A stretch of 64,000 nucleotides of DNA from Sphingomonas sp. 32-62-10 (GCA_002280555.1 NCEE01000013.1:1-64000); one strand, 5' to 3'; counted from the first letter of the stretch, positions 32,555-41,371 are shown. The notes: generated from the sequence alone by a model not told the origin. Numbers and translations are program-made.

Positions 32555-33148
32555 TTATCCACCTGTCCCGGCCAACAGGCAAGCGATGACGGCACGAACC
32601 GCGTCCCGCGTTTGATCGATCGGCACATCGGTCGCGATAACAAAGTCGGCGCGCGTCTGCTTTTCGGCATCGGGCAACTGACGCGCCAGGATGGCCGCCA
32701 GCCGTTCAGGGCTCTGGCCCGGCCTGGCGAGCACGCGGGCGCGCTGCACCTCGGCTGAAGCCGATACTACGACCACCTTGTCAACACCCCTGTCGCCGCC
32801 GGTTTCGAACAACAACGGCACATCGAACACGATGATCGGCGCGTCTTGGTGCGCAGCCACAAACGCTGCACGTGCGGCCCCGACGGCGGGATGCACGATC
32901 GCCTCAAGCCGCTTCATCGCTGCATCATCGCCGAACACGGCTGCGCCCAATGCGGCACGATCCACACCTTTGGGCCCGGTTGTGCCCGGAAAGGCTTGTT
33001 CGATGGCCGGCACGATCACGCCGCCCGGCCCTTGAAGCTGATGAACGGCGGCATCGGCATCAAACACTGGCACGCCTTCATCGACAAACATCGCCGCGAC
33101 AGTGGACTTGCCCATCCCGATCGATCCGGTGAGTCCCAACGTGATCAT
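32555..33148 (-). CDS. coaE: dephospho-CoA kinase
   Basis: 197 residues. The P-loop GLTGSIGMGKST is at 5-16, the substrate region is in FDADAAVHQL, and the lid helix has RQLPDAEKQTRADFVI. It phosphorylates the ribose of dephospho-CoA, the final step of CoA synthesis. The start overlaps the aroE stop by 4 nt. Confidence 0.95.
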   Translation of the reverse strand: MITLGLTGSIGMGKSTVAAMFVDEGVPVFDADAAVHQLQGPGGVIVPAIEQAFPGTTGPKGVDRAALGAAVFGDDAAMKRLEAIVHPAVGAARAAFVAAHQDAPIIVFDVPLLFETGGDRGVDKVVVVSASAEVQRARVLARPGQSPERLAAILARQLPDAEKQTRADFVIATDVPIDQTRDAVRAVIACLLAGTGG

Positions 33149-33954
33149 AGAAGAAGTGCGCGTAGATCATCATCACGGTCGCGCGGGGGCTCGACACCGA
33201 ACAGGATCTCAAATGCAAGTGCAGCCTGACCGATCAGCATTTCGAGCCCGTCGACCGTATCGAGGCCGCGCGCGCGCGCCGCCTCCAGCAGCGGCGTTTC
33301 GAGCGGGGCATAGACAATGTCATACACAACGGCATTGTCCGGCAGCGGGTCAAGATCGATCGCCAGTGGCGGTTGGCCCTTCATCCCCAGCGCACTGGCG
33401 TTCACGACCAGCGCAGCGGGCGGCAGCGGTGCGCCCAAGGGCAGTGCATCGCCCTTCAACCCGAACGATGCGAGCAAGGCAGCCGCTTTCAGCACATTGC
33501 GGTTGAGCACCGTGACCTTGCCTACGCCGAGGCGCGACAACGCAAACAGAATTGCTCGTGCCGCGCCCCCCGCGCCAATCACGACAATCGGCGCACCCGT
33601 AACATCAAGACCGGCGATTGGCGCATAGAACCCGCCAGCATCGGTATTCGTGCCGAAAACAACACCTTGCTCGTTCCGGGCAACGGTGTTGATCGCGCCG
33701 ATGCTGGCACGCACACCACCGGGATCCGCGACATGATCGAGCGCCGCGATTTTGTGCGGGATGGTGACATTGCATCCGCACCAGGCGGGATCGGCGCTCC
33801 GATCGGCAAAGTAGGCGGACAGTGTTTCCGGCGTGACATGGCAAGCGCGATAATCGGCATCGATCCCGAGCGCTTTCAGCCAGAAACCGTGAATAACCGG
33901 CGATTTGCTGTGCGCGATTGGATCGCCGATGACCTCAGCGTAGCGACGTTTCAT
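33145..33954 (-). CDS. aroE: shikimate dehydrogenase
   Basis: 269 residues. The shikimate-binding N-terminal part has VIGDPIAHSKSPVIHGFWLK and NVTIPHKIAALD with the catalytic Lys; the NADP domain has VVIGAGGAARAILFAL. It reduces 3-dehydroshikimate in aromatic amino-acid synthesis. It overlaps both maf and coaE by 4 nt. Confidence 0.95.
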   Translation of the reverse strand: MKRRYAEVIGDPIAHSKSPVIHGFWLKALGIDADYRACHVTPETLSAYFADRSADPAWCGCNVTIPHKIAALDHVADPGGVRASIGAINTVARNEQGVVFGTNTDAGGFYAPIAGLDVTGAPIVVIGAGGAARAILFALSRLGVGKVTVLNRNVLKAAALLASFGLKGDALPLGAPLPPAALVVNASALGMKGQPPLAIDLDPLPDNAVVYDIVYAPLETPLLEAARARGLDTVDGLEMLIGQAALAFEILFGVEPPRDRDDDLRALLL

Positions 33955-34547
33955 GACGCCATGGTCCCGCGTTGGCGAAGATAGCCAAGCACTGGCAGCA
34001 GCGGCATGCCGAGGATCGTGAAGTGGTTGCCTTCGATCCGATCGAACAGCGTCACGCCACGCCCCTCAATTCTAAAGCAGCCAACGCACTGAGCAATGGC
34101 GGGCCATTCGTCGTCAAGATACGCCTCGATAAAAGCAGGAGACAGGGATCGAACCACTAACCGAGCCTGATCCACATGACGCCAAACCGGGCGGCCCTGT
34201 TCGGCAACGACAGCGGCGCTGATCAAGTGGTGCGTTCCCCCTGAAAGCGAGGCTAGGTGCTGCTGCGCCGTTTCGCGATCGGCGGGCTTATCGAGCAAGA
34301 CGCCATCCGCGCGAGCCACAATCGAATCACTTCCCAACACCAAAGCAGCGGGATGAGCCTGGGAAATCTTGATGGCCTTCACCTCAGCCAGAGCATCGGC
34401 AATATCGCGCGGGGAATGATGGGCAGCGAGGAGCGATGTCTTGACGCCAGCTTCATCGACATGTGCCGGCAAAGCCGTGTAAGCCACACCAGCAGCATCA
34501 AGCATGGCCCGGCGGGACGCGCTTTGGGATGCCAGAATCAATGTCAT
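33951..34547 (-). CDS. maf: Maf-family nucleotide pyrophosphatase
   Basis: 198 residues. The motifs LILASQSASRRAMLDAAG at the N-terminus, LVLGSDSIV and the KPADRETA segment identify the Maf family. Maf proteins hydrolyse non-canonical or modified nucleoside triphosphates; exact specificity (TTP/UTP or others) is not readable here. It overlaps ppsR and aroE by 4 nt each. Confidence 0.93.
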   Translation of the reverse strand: MTLILASQSASRRAMLDAAGVAYTALPAHVDEAGVKTSLLAAHHSPRDIADALAEVKAIKISQAHPAALVLGSDSIVARADGVLLDKPADRETAQQHLASLSGGTHHLISAAVVAEQGRPVWRHVDQARLVVRSLSPAFIEAYLDDEWPAIAQCVGCFRIEGRGVTLFDRIEGNHFTILGMPLLPVLGYLRQRGTMAS

Positions 34548-35356
34548 GCTGGTGCCAGTCGATCATTGACCAGTGCAATGATCGCAGCCGCCGTCTCCTC
34601 GATCGAGCGCCGAGTGACGTCAATCACAGGCCAACCATTATCAGCAAACATCCGGCGGGCAAAAGTGACTTCATGAGTTACCGCTTCCTGGTCAACATAA
34701 GCGGTTTCAGGGGCCTGATTCAGCGACAGTAGCCGATTACGCCGCACTTGAATCAATCGGTCCGCGCTGGTGGTGAGCCCGACCACCAGCGGATTCTTCA
34801 ACGTGAAAAGGGCAGGCGGCGGAGGCACCTCAACCACGATCGGAATATTGGCTGTCCGATATCCTCGGTTTGCCAGATAAATTGCCGTCGGTGTTTTCGA
34901 TGATCGCGAAACACCTGCAAGGACGATGTCGGCGTCCTCCCAGTCTTCCCAGCCAATGCCATCGTCATGGGCGATCGTGTAATGAATCGCCTCTACCCTA
35001 GCGAAATAAGCAGCATCCAACACATGCTGACGGCCAGGACGCGCTTTGGCTTGTTGACCCAATAATCCTGACAGTGCGTCGGTGACGGAATCAAGCGGTG
35101 CCACCGCCGAAAGACCAAGCGCCCGACACTGCGCCTCCAGCGTACGACGGGTTTGCAAATTGACTAGGGTAAACAGCACAAGCCCTGGATTTTGCGCGAT
35201 TTCTTGAACGATTCGCTCGAGATGCGCTTCGCTTCGAACCATTGGCCAGAAGTGACGGATTGTTTCCACATCGTCATATTGGGCGAGCGCCGCCTTGGCG
35301 ATGTTTTCCAACGTCTCCCCGGTCGAATCAGAGAGCAAATGAAGGTGCAAGCGCAT
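34544..35356 (-). CDS. bifunctional kinase/pyrophosphorylase PPSR (DUF299)
   Basis: 270 residues from ATG 35356 (MRLHLHLLSDSTGETLENIA). The family ADP-binding loop GVSRSSKTPTAIYLANRG and the N-terminal SDSTGETL match the PPSR/PDRP fold. It switches pyruvate phosphate dikinase or PEP synthase on and off by reversible phosphorylation. It is the first gene of the leftward run that starts at the putative origin, and its start lies only 15 bp from the DnaA-like box at 35371. Confidence 0.92.
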   Translation of the reverse strand: MRLHLHLLSDSTGETLENIAKAALAQYDDVETIRHFWPMVRSEAHLERIVQEIAQNPGLVLFTLVNLQTRRTLEAQCRALGLSAVAPLDSVTDALSGLLGQQAKARPGRQHVLDAAYFARVEAIHYTIAHDDGIGWEDWEDADIVLAGVSRSSKTPTAIYLANRGYRTANIPIVVEVPPPPALFTLKNPLVVGLTTSADRLIQVRRNRLLSLNQAPETAYVDQEAVTHEVTFARRMFADNGWPVIDVTRRSIEETAAAIIALVNDRLAPA

Positions 35357-35370
35357 CAGTGAAACGATTT

Positions 35371-35379
35371 TGTGGACAA
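35371..35379 (-). promoter_or_regulatory. DnaA box-like 9-mer
   Basis: TGTGGACAA, reverse complement TTGTCCACA, one mismatch from TTATCCACA. It lies 15 bp from the ppsR start codon inside the putative origin. Confidence 0.55.
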
Positions 35380-35460
35380 CATGGGGAAAAGGGCTAGCGC
35401 AACCCGGCCAATGCGCCAAGCGCCGTTCGCCGCGCAGATGCCCCGTGGATCATTGCTGTT

Positions 35461-35469
35461 TCATCCACA
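35461..35469 (+). promoter_or_regulatory. DnaA box-like 9-mer
   Basis: TCATCCACA, one mismatch from TTATCCACA. With the CGTGGATCA at 35444-35452 it forms an inverted pair (GTGGAT ... ATCCAC). Confidence 0.5.
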
Positions 35470-35492
35470 TGTCCATCGACAGGCGTCTATTC

Positions 35493-35511
35493 GATCAACA
35501 GCCTGTTGATC
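35493..35511. repeat. 19-bp palindrome in the putative origin
   Basis: GATCAACAG-C-CTGTTGATC, 9-bp perfect arms around one base. It is the strongest single palindrome in the gap and is not a DnaA box, so it may bind another initiator or regulator. Confidence 0.7.
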
Positions 35512-35651
35512 ATGGGAACGATCTACCACCACTGCCGTGATTCAACGCTCCTAGCGGTTATGGCCTGTTGGCATTATCGGGATGAATGCCTAAGCCCCGC
35601 AATCAACGGTGCCATCACATCAACATCCTTTTATAGATTCTTCTAAGTAGA

Positions 35652-36698
35652 TTGAGCAGGAGAGAGACGCTGTCTGATCACAAGCCGTTACTGGCGACAT
35701 TGCGGGGGGAACGTCAGGATATTGCCCCGATTTGGTTGATGCGTCAGGCCGGGCGTTACCTGCCTGAATATCGTGCTTTGCGTGCAGAAAAGGGCGGCTT
35801 TCTCGATCTCGTCAACGACAGTGATGCCGCGGCTGAGGTAACGATCCAACCGTTGCGGCGGTTCGGTTTTGACGGTGCCATCCTGTTTTCCGATATTCTG
35901 ATGGTGCCGTCGGCCATGGGGCAAAGCTTGAGCTTCGGCGTTGGCGAAGGGCCAGCGCTTGCCCCTCCGCTTGTCGATACGACGCTGAGCGCACTGCAAG
36001 CTGTCCCAGCTCGGCTGGAGCCGGTCTATGGCACGGTGCGCAAGGTTGCTGCGATGCTGTCGCCCCAGACCACGTTTCTGGGCTTTGCCGGCAGTCCCTG
36101 GACGGTGGCGACCTATATGGTCGCTGGCCATGGCAGCAAGGACCAGGCCGAGACCCGGCGTTATGCCTATCGTGATCCCAAAGCCTTTGCCGAGATTATC
36201 GATGCTATTGCGGCGGTGACGATCGAATATGTCGGCAAACAGATCGAGGCGGGGGTTGAGGCTGTTCAGTTGTTTGACAGCTGGTCGGGCAGCCTGTCTC
36301 CGGCGCAGTTCGAGCGTTGGGTGATCGCGCCCAATGCAGCGATTACCGCGGCACTGCATGCGCGATATCCCGATACGCCGATTATTGGCTTCCCCAAGGG
36401 AGCAGGTGCCAAGCTTGCAGCTTATGCGCGGGAAACCGGCGTTGATGCGCTTGGCCTTGATGAAACGCTTGATCCCGTCTGGGTTAACAATACTATCCCT
36501 CAGGATATGCCCGTGCAGGGTAATCTCGATCCATTGGCGCTCATTACCGGCGGTGAGACACTTGACCAGGCGATCGACCACATCCTTTCGGCCTTCCCGG
36601 AACGGCCGCATGTCTTTAACCTAGGCCACGGTATTTTGCAGGATACCCCGATCGATCATGTCGATCGGCTATTATCGCGGGTGCGGGGAGCGCGGTGA
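35652..36698 (+). CDS. hemE: uroporphyrinogen decarboxylase
   Basis: 348 residues as given. The family signatures PIWLMRQAGRYLPEYRALR and FDGAILFSDILMVPSAMG are present, plus LDETLDPVWV-type and FNLGHGILQDTP blocks. It removes the four acetate carboxyls of uroporphyrinogen III in heme synthesis. The start is unusual: there is no ATG. The TTG at 35652 sits upstream of a strong AGGAG (35658-35662), which instead points to a CTG at 35670 (seven bases away). hemJ overlaps the stop by one base. Confidence 0.95.
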   Translation: MSRRETLSDHKPLLATLRGERQDIAPIWLMRQAGRYLPEYRALRAEKGGFLDLVNDSDAAAEVTIQPLRRFGFDGAILFSDILMVPSAMGQSLSFGVGEGPALAPPLVDTTLSALQAVPARLEPVYGTVRKVAAMLSPQTTFLGFAGSPWTVATYMVAGHGSKDQAETRRYAYRDPKAFAEIIDAIAAVTIEYVGKQIEAGVEAVQLFDSWSGSLSPAQFERWVIAPNAAITAALHARYPDTPIIGFPKGAGAKLAAYARETGVDALGLDETLDPVWVNNTIPQDMPVQGNLDPLALITGGETLDQAIDHILSAFPERPHVFNLGHGILQDTPIDHVDRLLSRVRGAR

Positions 36699-37153
36699 TG
36701 ACGGGATTGCTGGGCAATGCCTATCTTTGGGTAAAAGCAGCACATCTGATCTTTGTGATTTTCTGGATGGCAGGGCTGTTCATGCTGCCGCGCTTTCTCG
36801 TTTATCATCAGGAGGCTGGGTTGGCATCGCCAGAGGCAGCAATTTGGGTTGATCGTGAGCAGAAGTTGCGTTCCATCATCCTGACGCCATCGCTTGTGAT
36901 CGTCTGGGTTTTGGGGTTGTTTCTCGCAGCGCATCTCGGCCTGTTCAGCGGTGGTGCGGGATTGGGCTGGCTTCACGTCAAGCTGTTGCTGGTGTTGGGA
37001 TTGAGTGGTTATCATGGCTATATTGCCGCTTACTCAAAAAAATTAGCCAAAGGTATTCAAACGCTTACCGGGCGTCAGGTTCGACTGCTCAACGAAGTAC
37101 CTGGAGTTGCGGCTGCCTTGATTGTGGTGCTAGCGATCGTCCAACCCTTTTGA
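36698..37153 (+). CDS. hemJ: HemJ-type protoporphyrinogen IX oxidase
   Basis: 151 residues from ATG 36698 (TGATG overlap with the hemE stop; a GTG lies three bases earlier). Four transmembrane helices; the first holds the conserved His in WVKAAHLIFVIFWMAGLFMLPR, and a conserved Lys follows in the LGWLHVKLLLVLGLSGYHG segment. HemJ oxidises protoporphyrinogen IX to protoporphyrin IX in bacteria without HemG/HemY. Placing it directly after hemE makes a small heme operon. Confidence 0.93.
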   Translation: MTGLLGNAYLWVKAAHLIFVIFWMAGLFMLPRFLVYHQEAGLASPEAAIWVDREQKLRSIILTPSLVIVWVLGLFLAAHLGLFSGGAGLGWLHVKLLLVLGLSGYHGYIAAYSKKLAKGIQTLTGRQVRLLNEVPGVAAALIVVLAIVQPF

Positions 37154-37258
37154 AGCTTGCTTGACTTAGCTAGCGACCAGCCGTAATTCGGCGGTATTGC
37201 GTACCCTTTCGCAGACAGACGCTTTCCCCGCCAAACCGTTACGACCGGACCGTTTCCC

Positions 37259-38515
37259 ATGCATCTTGCCGACCTGAAAAAGAAAAAACCCGCCGAACTG
37301 GTCGAAATGGCGGAATCGCTGGGGATTGAAGGCGCATCAACGCTACGTAAACAGGATTTAATGTTCGCCATCCTGAAGATTCAGGCGGAAAATGGTGAAC
37401 AGATTATGGGCCTCGGCACGATTGAAGTGTTGCCCGACGGCTTTGGCTTTTTGCGCAGTCCCGAAGCCAATTATCTGGCTGGCCCGGACGATATCTATAT
37501 CTCTCCCAATCAGGTTCGCAAATTCGGGCTACGTACCGGTGATACCGTTGAGGGAGAAATCCGCGGGCCCAAGGATGGCGAACGCTATTTCGCCCTGGTC
37601 CGTCTGACCTCGGTGAATTTTGATGATCCCGATGTCGTTCGCCACCGGGTCAATTTCGACAACCTCACCCCGCTCTATCCCGATGAAAAACTGACGCTCG
37701 ATCCTCAAGATCCCACCGTCAAAGACAAGTCAGCCCGGGTTATCGATATCGTCGCGCCGCAGGGTAAAGGGCAGCGCGCACTGATTGTGGCGCCGCCGCG
37801 CGTTGGCAAGACGATGCTGCTGCAGAATATTGCCCGCGCCATTACGGATAACCACCCTGAGGTTTTCCTGATCGTCCTGTTGATTGACGAGCGGCCCGAG
37901 GAAGTGACCGATATGCAACGATCGGTGAAGGGGGAGGTCATTTCCTCAACCTTTGATGAACCCGCGCAGCGCCACGTCCAGGTCGCTGAAATGGTGATCG
38001 AAAAGGCAAAGCGGCTTGTTGAGCACAAGAAGGATGTCGTCATCCTGCTCGATTCGATCACGCGCTTGGGCCGTGCCTACAACACGGTGGTGCCGAGCTC
38101 GGGCAAAGTGTTGACTGGTGGTGTCGATGCTAACGCGCTCCAGCGACCGAAGCGCTTCTTCGGTGCGGCGCGCAACATCGAAGAAGGCGGCTCGCTGTCA
38201 ATCATCGCAACAGCGTTGATTGATACTGGCAGCCGTATGGACGAAGTGATTTTCGAAGAGTTCAAGGGTACGGGTAATTCCGAAATCGTGCTTGATCGCA
38301 AGGTATCGGACAAGCGGATCTTCCCGGCGATGGATGTTGGCAAATCGGGTACCCGCAAGGAAGAGCTGCTTGTCGACAAGGGCAAGCTTTCCAAGATGTG
38401 GGTGCTGCGCCGCATTCTGATGCAGATGGGCACCATTGATGCGATGGAATTCCTGCTCGACAAGATGAAAGATTCGAAGACGAACGAAGACTTCTTCGAT
38501 TCGATGAATCAGTAG
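37259..38515 (+). CDS. rho: transcription termination factor Rho
   Basis: 418 residues. The Rho N-terminal helices begin MHLADLKKKKPAELVEMAESLGIEG. The cold-shock-like RNA-binding domain holds GFGFLRSPEANYLAGPDDIYISPNQ. The ATPase has Walker A APPRVGKTMLLQ, Walker B VFLIVLLIDERPEEVTDM and the Q/R-loop regions VISSTFDEPAQRHVQVAEMVIEKAKR. It unwinds RNA and terminates transcription. The 105-bp leader has no strong ribosome-binding site, as is common for rho genes with leader-dependent autoregulation. Confidence 0.97.
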   Translation: MHLADLKKKKPAELVEMAESLGIEGASTLRKQDLMFAILKIQAENGEQIMGLGTIEVLPDGFGFLRSPEANYLAGPDDIYISPNQVRKFGLRTGDTVEGEIRGPKDGERYFALVRLTSVNFDDPDVVRHRVNFDNLTPLYPDEKLTLDPQDPTVKDKSARVIDIVAPQGKGQRALIVAPPRVGKTMLLQNIARAITDNHPEVFLIVLLIDERPEEVTDMQRSVKGEVISSTFDEPAQRHVQVAEMVIEKAKRLVEHKKDVVILLDSITRLGRAYNTVVPSSGKVLTGGVDANALQRPKRFFGAARNIEEGGSLSIIATALIDTGSRMDEVIFEEFKGTGNSEIVLDRKVSDKRIFPAMDVGKSGTRKEELLVDKGKLSKMWVLRRILMQMGTIDAMEFLLDKMKDSKTNEDFFDSMNQ

Positions 38516-38557
38516 GGAATCACTAGGCCCCGCGGCCTGATAGCTGGAGTAACGTCG

Positions 38558-39262
38558 ATGTGGGCCCTGCTCGCTGCTGAACCGATGTCGATGACCTATT
38601 TGTGGAATCACATCCTTGCTGATTTCGCCAATATTGGCTCACTCTCGGCGCTGACGGCTTTCGGCACGGTCGTGCTGCTCGATATCGCGCTGGCGGGCGA
38701 CAATGCGATCATCGTTGGGGCGCTCGCCGCCGGCCTGCCGGCAGCGCAACGGAAGCAAGTGATTGCGATCGGCATTTTTGCTGCGTTGGTACTGCGGATC
38801 GTTTTTGCAATCGCGGTTCTCTACGGCCTTGAAAGCTTCAAGCAATACGGCCTGGTGTTTGGCGGCGGGTTGCTGCTGCTTTGGGTCGCCTGGAAAATGT
38901 ATCGAGAGCTTCAGCCGCAATCAGGTTTGGCTGAAGACGAGCTGGGCGGCATCAAGCCCCCTAAAAGCTTCATCGCGGCTGCTTGGGCAGTTGCTGCTGC
39001 TGACGTATCGATGAGCCTGGATAACGTGCTGGCGGTTGCTGGTGCAGCGCGTGAACATCCGGGCATCATGGTGATCGGTCTTGTGCTTTCCGTGGCGTTG
39101 ATGGGCGTCGCGGCAAATGTGATCGCGAAATATATTGAGCGTTATCGCTGGATTGCGTGGTTCGGGCTGGTCATCATCGTCTATGTGGCCGGTCGGATGA
39201 TCTATGAAGGCTGGTTCGATGTTCAGCCGATGGTGCAACCGGTGGTTCAGGCGATTGTATAA
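38558..39262 (+). CDS. TerC family membrane protein (YjbE-like, putative metal exporter)
   Basis: 234 residues with seven transmembrane segments. The TerC acidic motifs DIALAGDNAIIVGALAAGLP and DVSMSLDNVLAVAGAA are present, each supplying a membrane Asp/Asn that could bind a divalent metal. Relatives are linked to Mn(II) export and tellurite resistance. It is 42 bp downstream of rho with no terminator seen, so it may be read through. Confidence 0.88.
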   Translation: MWALLAAEPMSMTYLWNHILADFANIGSLSALTAFGTVVLLDIALAGDNAIIVGALAAGLPAAQRKQVIAIGIFAALVLRIVFAIAVLYGLESFKQYGLVFGGGLLLLWVAWKMYRELQPQSGLAEDELGGIKPPKSFIAAAWAVAAADVSMSLDNVLAVAGAAREHPGIMVIGLVLSVALMGVAANVIAKYIERYRWIAWFGLVIIVYVAGRMIYEGWFDVQPMVQPVVQAIV

Positions 39263-39747
39263 TCAAGCTGGCCGGCCGGGGCAGGCCTATGGCGCTGCTC
39301 ATGCGCCAGCAGCCACGCCTTGGTCTTGGGTCCGTTGCCGCCCGAATAAGCACCAAGCACGTTACCAGCCGACAGCACTCGGTGGCATGGCACGATGATG
39401 GGCAGGGGATTACGCGCGCAGGCTTGGCCGATTGCGCGAGCACTTGACGCGATCTGCCTTGCAAGTGCGCCATAGCTTGATGTTTCGCCGTACCCAATAT
39501 CGATAATCCCGTCGCGAAGGGCCTGCCCGCGGACAGTTGCGACAGGCAACAGGGGCAGATCAAATACCTTCCGCTCACCTAAAAACCATTGATCCAGCTG
39601 AATTTGGACGTTTTTCAGTAAAGCTGTTTCCGCTGCCACCAGAGGTTGAGTTGGCTCGATCGTGAGTGACAAAAGCTGCCCGTCGATGGCGATGAGGCGG
39701 ATCGCACCAATGGGCGTTGCGAGAATGGCTTGATCGCGCGCATACAT
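39247..39747 (-). CDS. ogt: methylated-DNA-[protein]-cysteine S-methyltransferase
   Basis: 166 residues from ATG 39747. The active site is PCHRV (Cys121, in IIVPCHRVLSAGNVLGAYSGG), preceded by the DNA-binding helix GYGETSSYGALARQIASSARAIGQACARNPLP. It removes O6-alkyl groups from guanine in a single suicidal transfer. It overlaps the end of the terC gene by 16 bp on the opposite strand. The N-terminal extension allowed by the frame up to 39924 has no family similarity and is left out. Confidence 0.93.
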   Translation of the reverse strand: MYARDQAILATPIGAIRLIAIDGQLLSLTIEPTQPLVAAETALLKNVQIQLDQWFLGERKVFDLPLLPVATVRGQALRDGIIDIGYGETSSYGALARQIASSARAIGQACARNPLPIIVPCHRVLSAGNVLGAYSGGNGPKTKAWLLAHEQRHRPAPAGQLDYTIA

Positions 39748-39801
39748 AGGTAGTTGTATGCCGGGCAGTGCGGTGCTGCTCAAGTGGAGTTGGACGTGGC
39801 A

Positions 39802-40035
39802 ATGAAGATCAATGTCGAAGTAGAATGCACGCCTGAAGAAGCGCGTCGCCTGATGGGTTTGCCCGATTTCACGCCCGTCCATGAGAAATATATCGCCACC
39901 CTGACTGATTCGATGGACGGGCACATCAAGCCGGAAATGCTAGAGGCGGTTATGCGTAGCTGGGCGCCGATGGGTGAGGCGGGCATGAATTTCTGGCGGC
40001 AGCTATTCGACGGTTCGGTAAAGCCCAAGAGCTAG
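39802..40035 (+). CDS. small conserved protein (DUF6489-like)
   Basis: 77 residues from ATG 39802 (MKINVEVECTPEEARRLMG). It resembles the small sphingomonad family now called DUF6489: a short beta strand, then LPDFTPVHEKYIATLTDSM and a C-terminal amphipathic part ending FWRQLFDG. Function unknown. It lies directly before mnmE (stop 40035, next start 40039), so it is probably cotranscribed. Confidence 0.7.
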   Translation: MKINVEVECTPEEARRLMGLPDFTPVHEKYIATLTDSMDGHIKPEMLEAVMRSWAPMGEAGMNFWRQLFDGSVKPKS

Positions 40036-40038
40036 CCC

Positions 40039-41355
40039 GTGGCCATCATCGGTGACACGATTTTTGCCGTTGCCAGCGGCCAACCGCCCTGTGCGATCGC
40101 CATCATGCGTATTAGCGGGCCTGATTCGTTTGCCGCGGTTACAGGAATGGCGGGTACGCTGCCCGCACCGCGTGTTGCGGCGTTACGCGACATCCGCGAT
40201 CCTGAGACGGGCGATCGGCTCGATCGGGCGTTGGTGCTTGCCTTTCCTGGGCCGAACAGTGCGACCGGGGAGGATGTCGTCGAACTTCACTTGCATGGCG
40301 GGCGAGCTGTAATCACCGCCGTTGCAGCAGCGCTGGGCCGCGTTTCGGGACTGCGGGCTGCCGAGCCGGGGGAATTTACCCGCCGGGCGCTGACGGCAGG
40401 GCGTATCGATCTCGCCGAGGCCGAGGGGTTGGGCGACTTGCTCATGGCCACCACCGAAGGCCAAAGGCGCGCCGCGATGGCGTCCGTTGAGGGCGTCGTG
40501 AGCAAGGCAGTGGGTACATGGTCTGCCCGGCTGCTGGAAATCTCCGCAGAGGTAGAAGCCGCGCTTGATTTTTCTGACGAGGATGATGTTGCGGCGAGTA
40601 TCGGCGGCAAGGCGCTAACGTCGATCAAGGACGCGGTTGGCGCGTTGGCGGAGGATTTGGCGTTGGTGCTTTCTGCGCCGCCTGTCGATCGACTCCATCA
40701 GGGGATCAAGGTGGTGCTGGCGGGGCCCCCCAATAGCGGCAAATCGACTTTGCTGAATGTTCTTGTTCAGCGAGATGCAGCAATCGTCTCTCCAATTGCG
40801 GGGACGACGCGTGACCGGATCGAGGCAGCAATTGTTCGCGATGGCATCGCCTATGTGCTCACCGATACGGCTGGTTTGGCTGAGGCGACTGATGATCCGA
40901 TCGAAGCCATTGGTATCGAACGAGCGCGACAATCCATGGCCGCTGCGGATATCCAAATCTGGCTGGGGGACGCGCCGCTGACCGAAGAAGGCGCGAGCAT
41001 TTGGCTCTGGCCGCGCGCTGATGTGGCAGGGCGAGTGGGTGGGCCACCGCGATCGGATGGCAGATTGGCAGTATCGGCCCATACTGGAGAGGGCATTGAC
41101 GCGCTTTGGATAGCGATTGCCCGAAAGGCCAATGATCTTTTACCCCGTGTCGACCAGTTAGCCTTGAACCAGCGGCAACGCGATTGTTGCCTGAAGTGCC
41201 TGAAGGCACTGAGAGATATCGAGAGCGAGCGCGATCTACTGATCGTCGCTGAATTGCTGCGTCTCGCCCGGCATGCGCTCGACGAGATTACGGGAGTGAC
41301 GCATGTTGAAGCAATGCTTGATGCCTTGTTCGGGCGTTTCTGCGTCGGCAAGTGA
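40039..41355 (+). CDS. mnmE: tRNA uridine-5-carboxymethylaminomethyl(34) GTPase MnmE
   Basis: 438 residues, GTG start at 40039 (MAIIGDTIFAVASGQ). The N-terminal folate-binding domain is followed by the MnmE helical domain interrupted by the G domain: G1 GPPNSGKSTLLN, G3 DTAGLAEATDD, and a degenerate NKxD. The C-terminus ends FGRFCVGK, the conserved CxGK that acts in U34 modification. With MnmG it makes the cmnm5U34 base. parS lies right after its stop. Confidence 0.96.
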   Translation: MAIIGDTIFAVASGQPPCAIAIMRISGPDSFAAVTGMAGTLPAPRVAALRDIRDPETGDRLDRALVLAFPGPNSATGEDVVELHLHGGRAVITAVAAALGRVSGLRAAEPGEFTRRALTAGRIDLAEAEGLGDLLMATTEGQRRAAMASVEGVVSKAVGTWSARLLEISAEVEAALDFSDEDDVAASIGGKALTSIKDAVGALAEDLALVLSAPPVDRLHQGIKVVLAGPPNSGKSTLLNVLVQRDAAIVSPIAGTTRDRIEAAIVRDGIAYVLTDTAGLAEATDDPIEAIGIERARQSMAAADIQIWLGDAPLTEEGASIWLWPRADVAGRVGGPPRSDGRLAVSAHTGEGIDALWIAIARKANDLLPRVDQLALNQRQRDCCLKCLKALRDIESERDLLIVAELLRLARHALDEITGVTHVEAMLDALFGRFCVGK

Positions 41356-41371
41356 TGTTCCACGTGGAACG
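41356..41371. promoter_or_regulatory. parS: parS centromere site 1
   Basis: TGTTCCACGTGGAACG. The 14-bp core GTTCCACGTGGAAC (41357-41370) is a perfect palindrome and matches the consensus ParB site. It is intergenic, immediately after the mnmE stop codon and 39 bp before mnmG. Confidence 0.92.

Larger units (their letters stand above)
35357..35651. other. oriC: putative chromosomal replication origin (oriC)
   Basis: This 295-bp gap lies between the leftward ppsR-maf-aroE-coaE-dnaQ run and the rightward hemE-hemJ-rho run, the same neighbourhood as the Caulobacter origin next to hemE. It holds three DnaA-box-like 9-mers: TGTGGACAA (35371-35379, one mismatch), TCATCCACA (35461-35469, one mismatch) and CGTGGATCA (35444-35452, two mismatches). 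It also has a perfect 9-bp-arm palindrome (35493-35511) and a second palindrome (35570-35590). Two GANTC sites (35539, 35636) and an AT-rich end (about 35621-35655) complete the picture. Gene orientation diverges from it on both sides. Confidence 0.72.

Noticed and set aside
35688..36611. 307-residue antisense ORF opposite hemE
   Set aside because: Shadow frame in high-GC DNA; it covers nearly the whole hemE gene, and its translation resembles no family.
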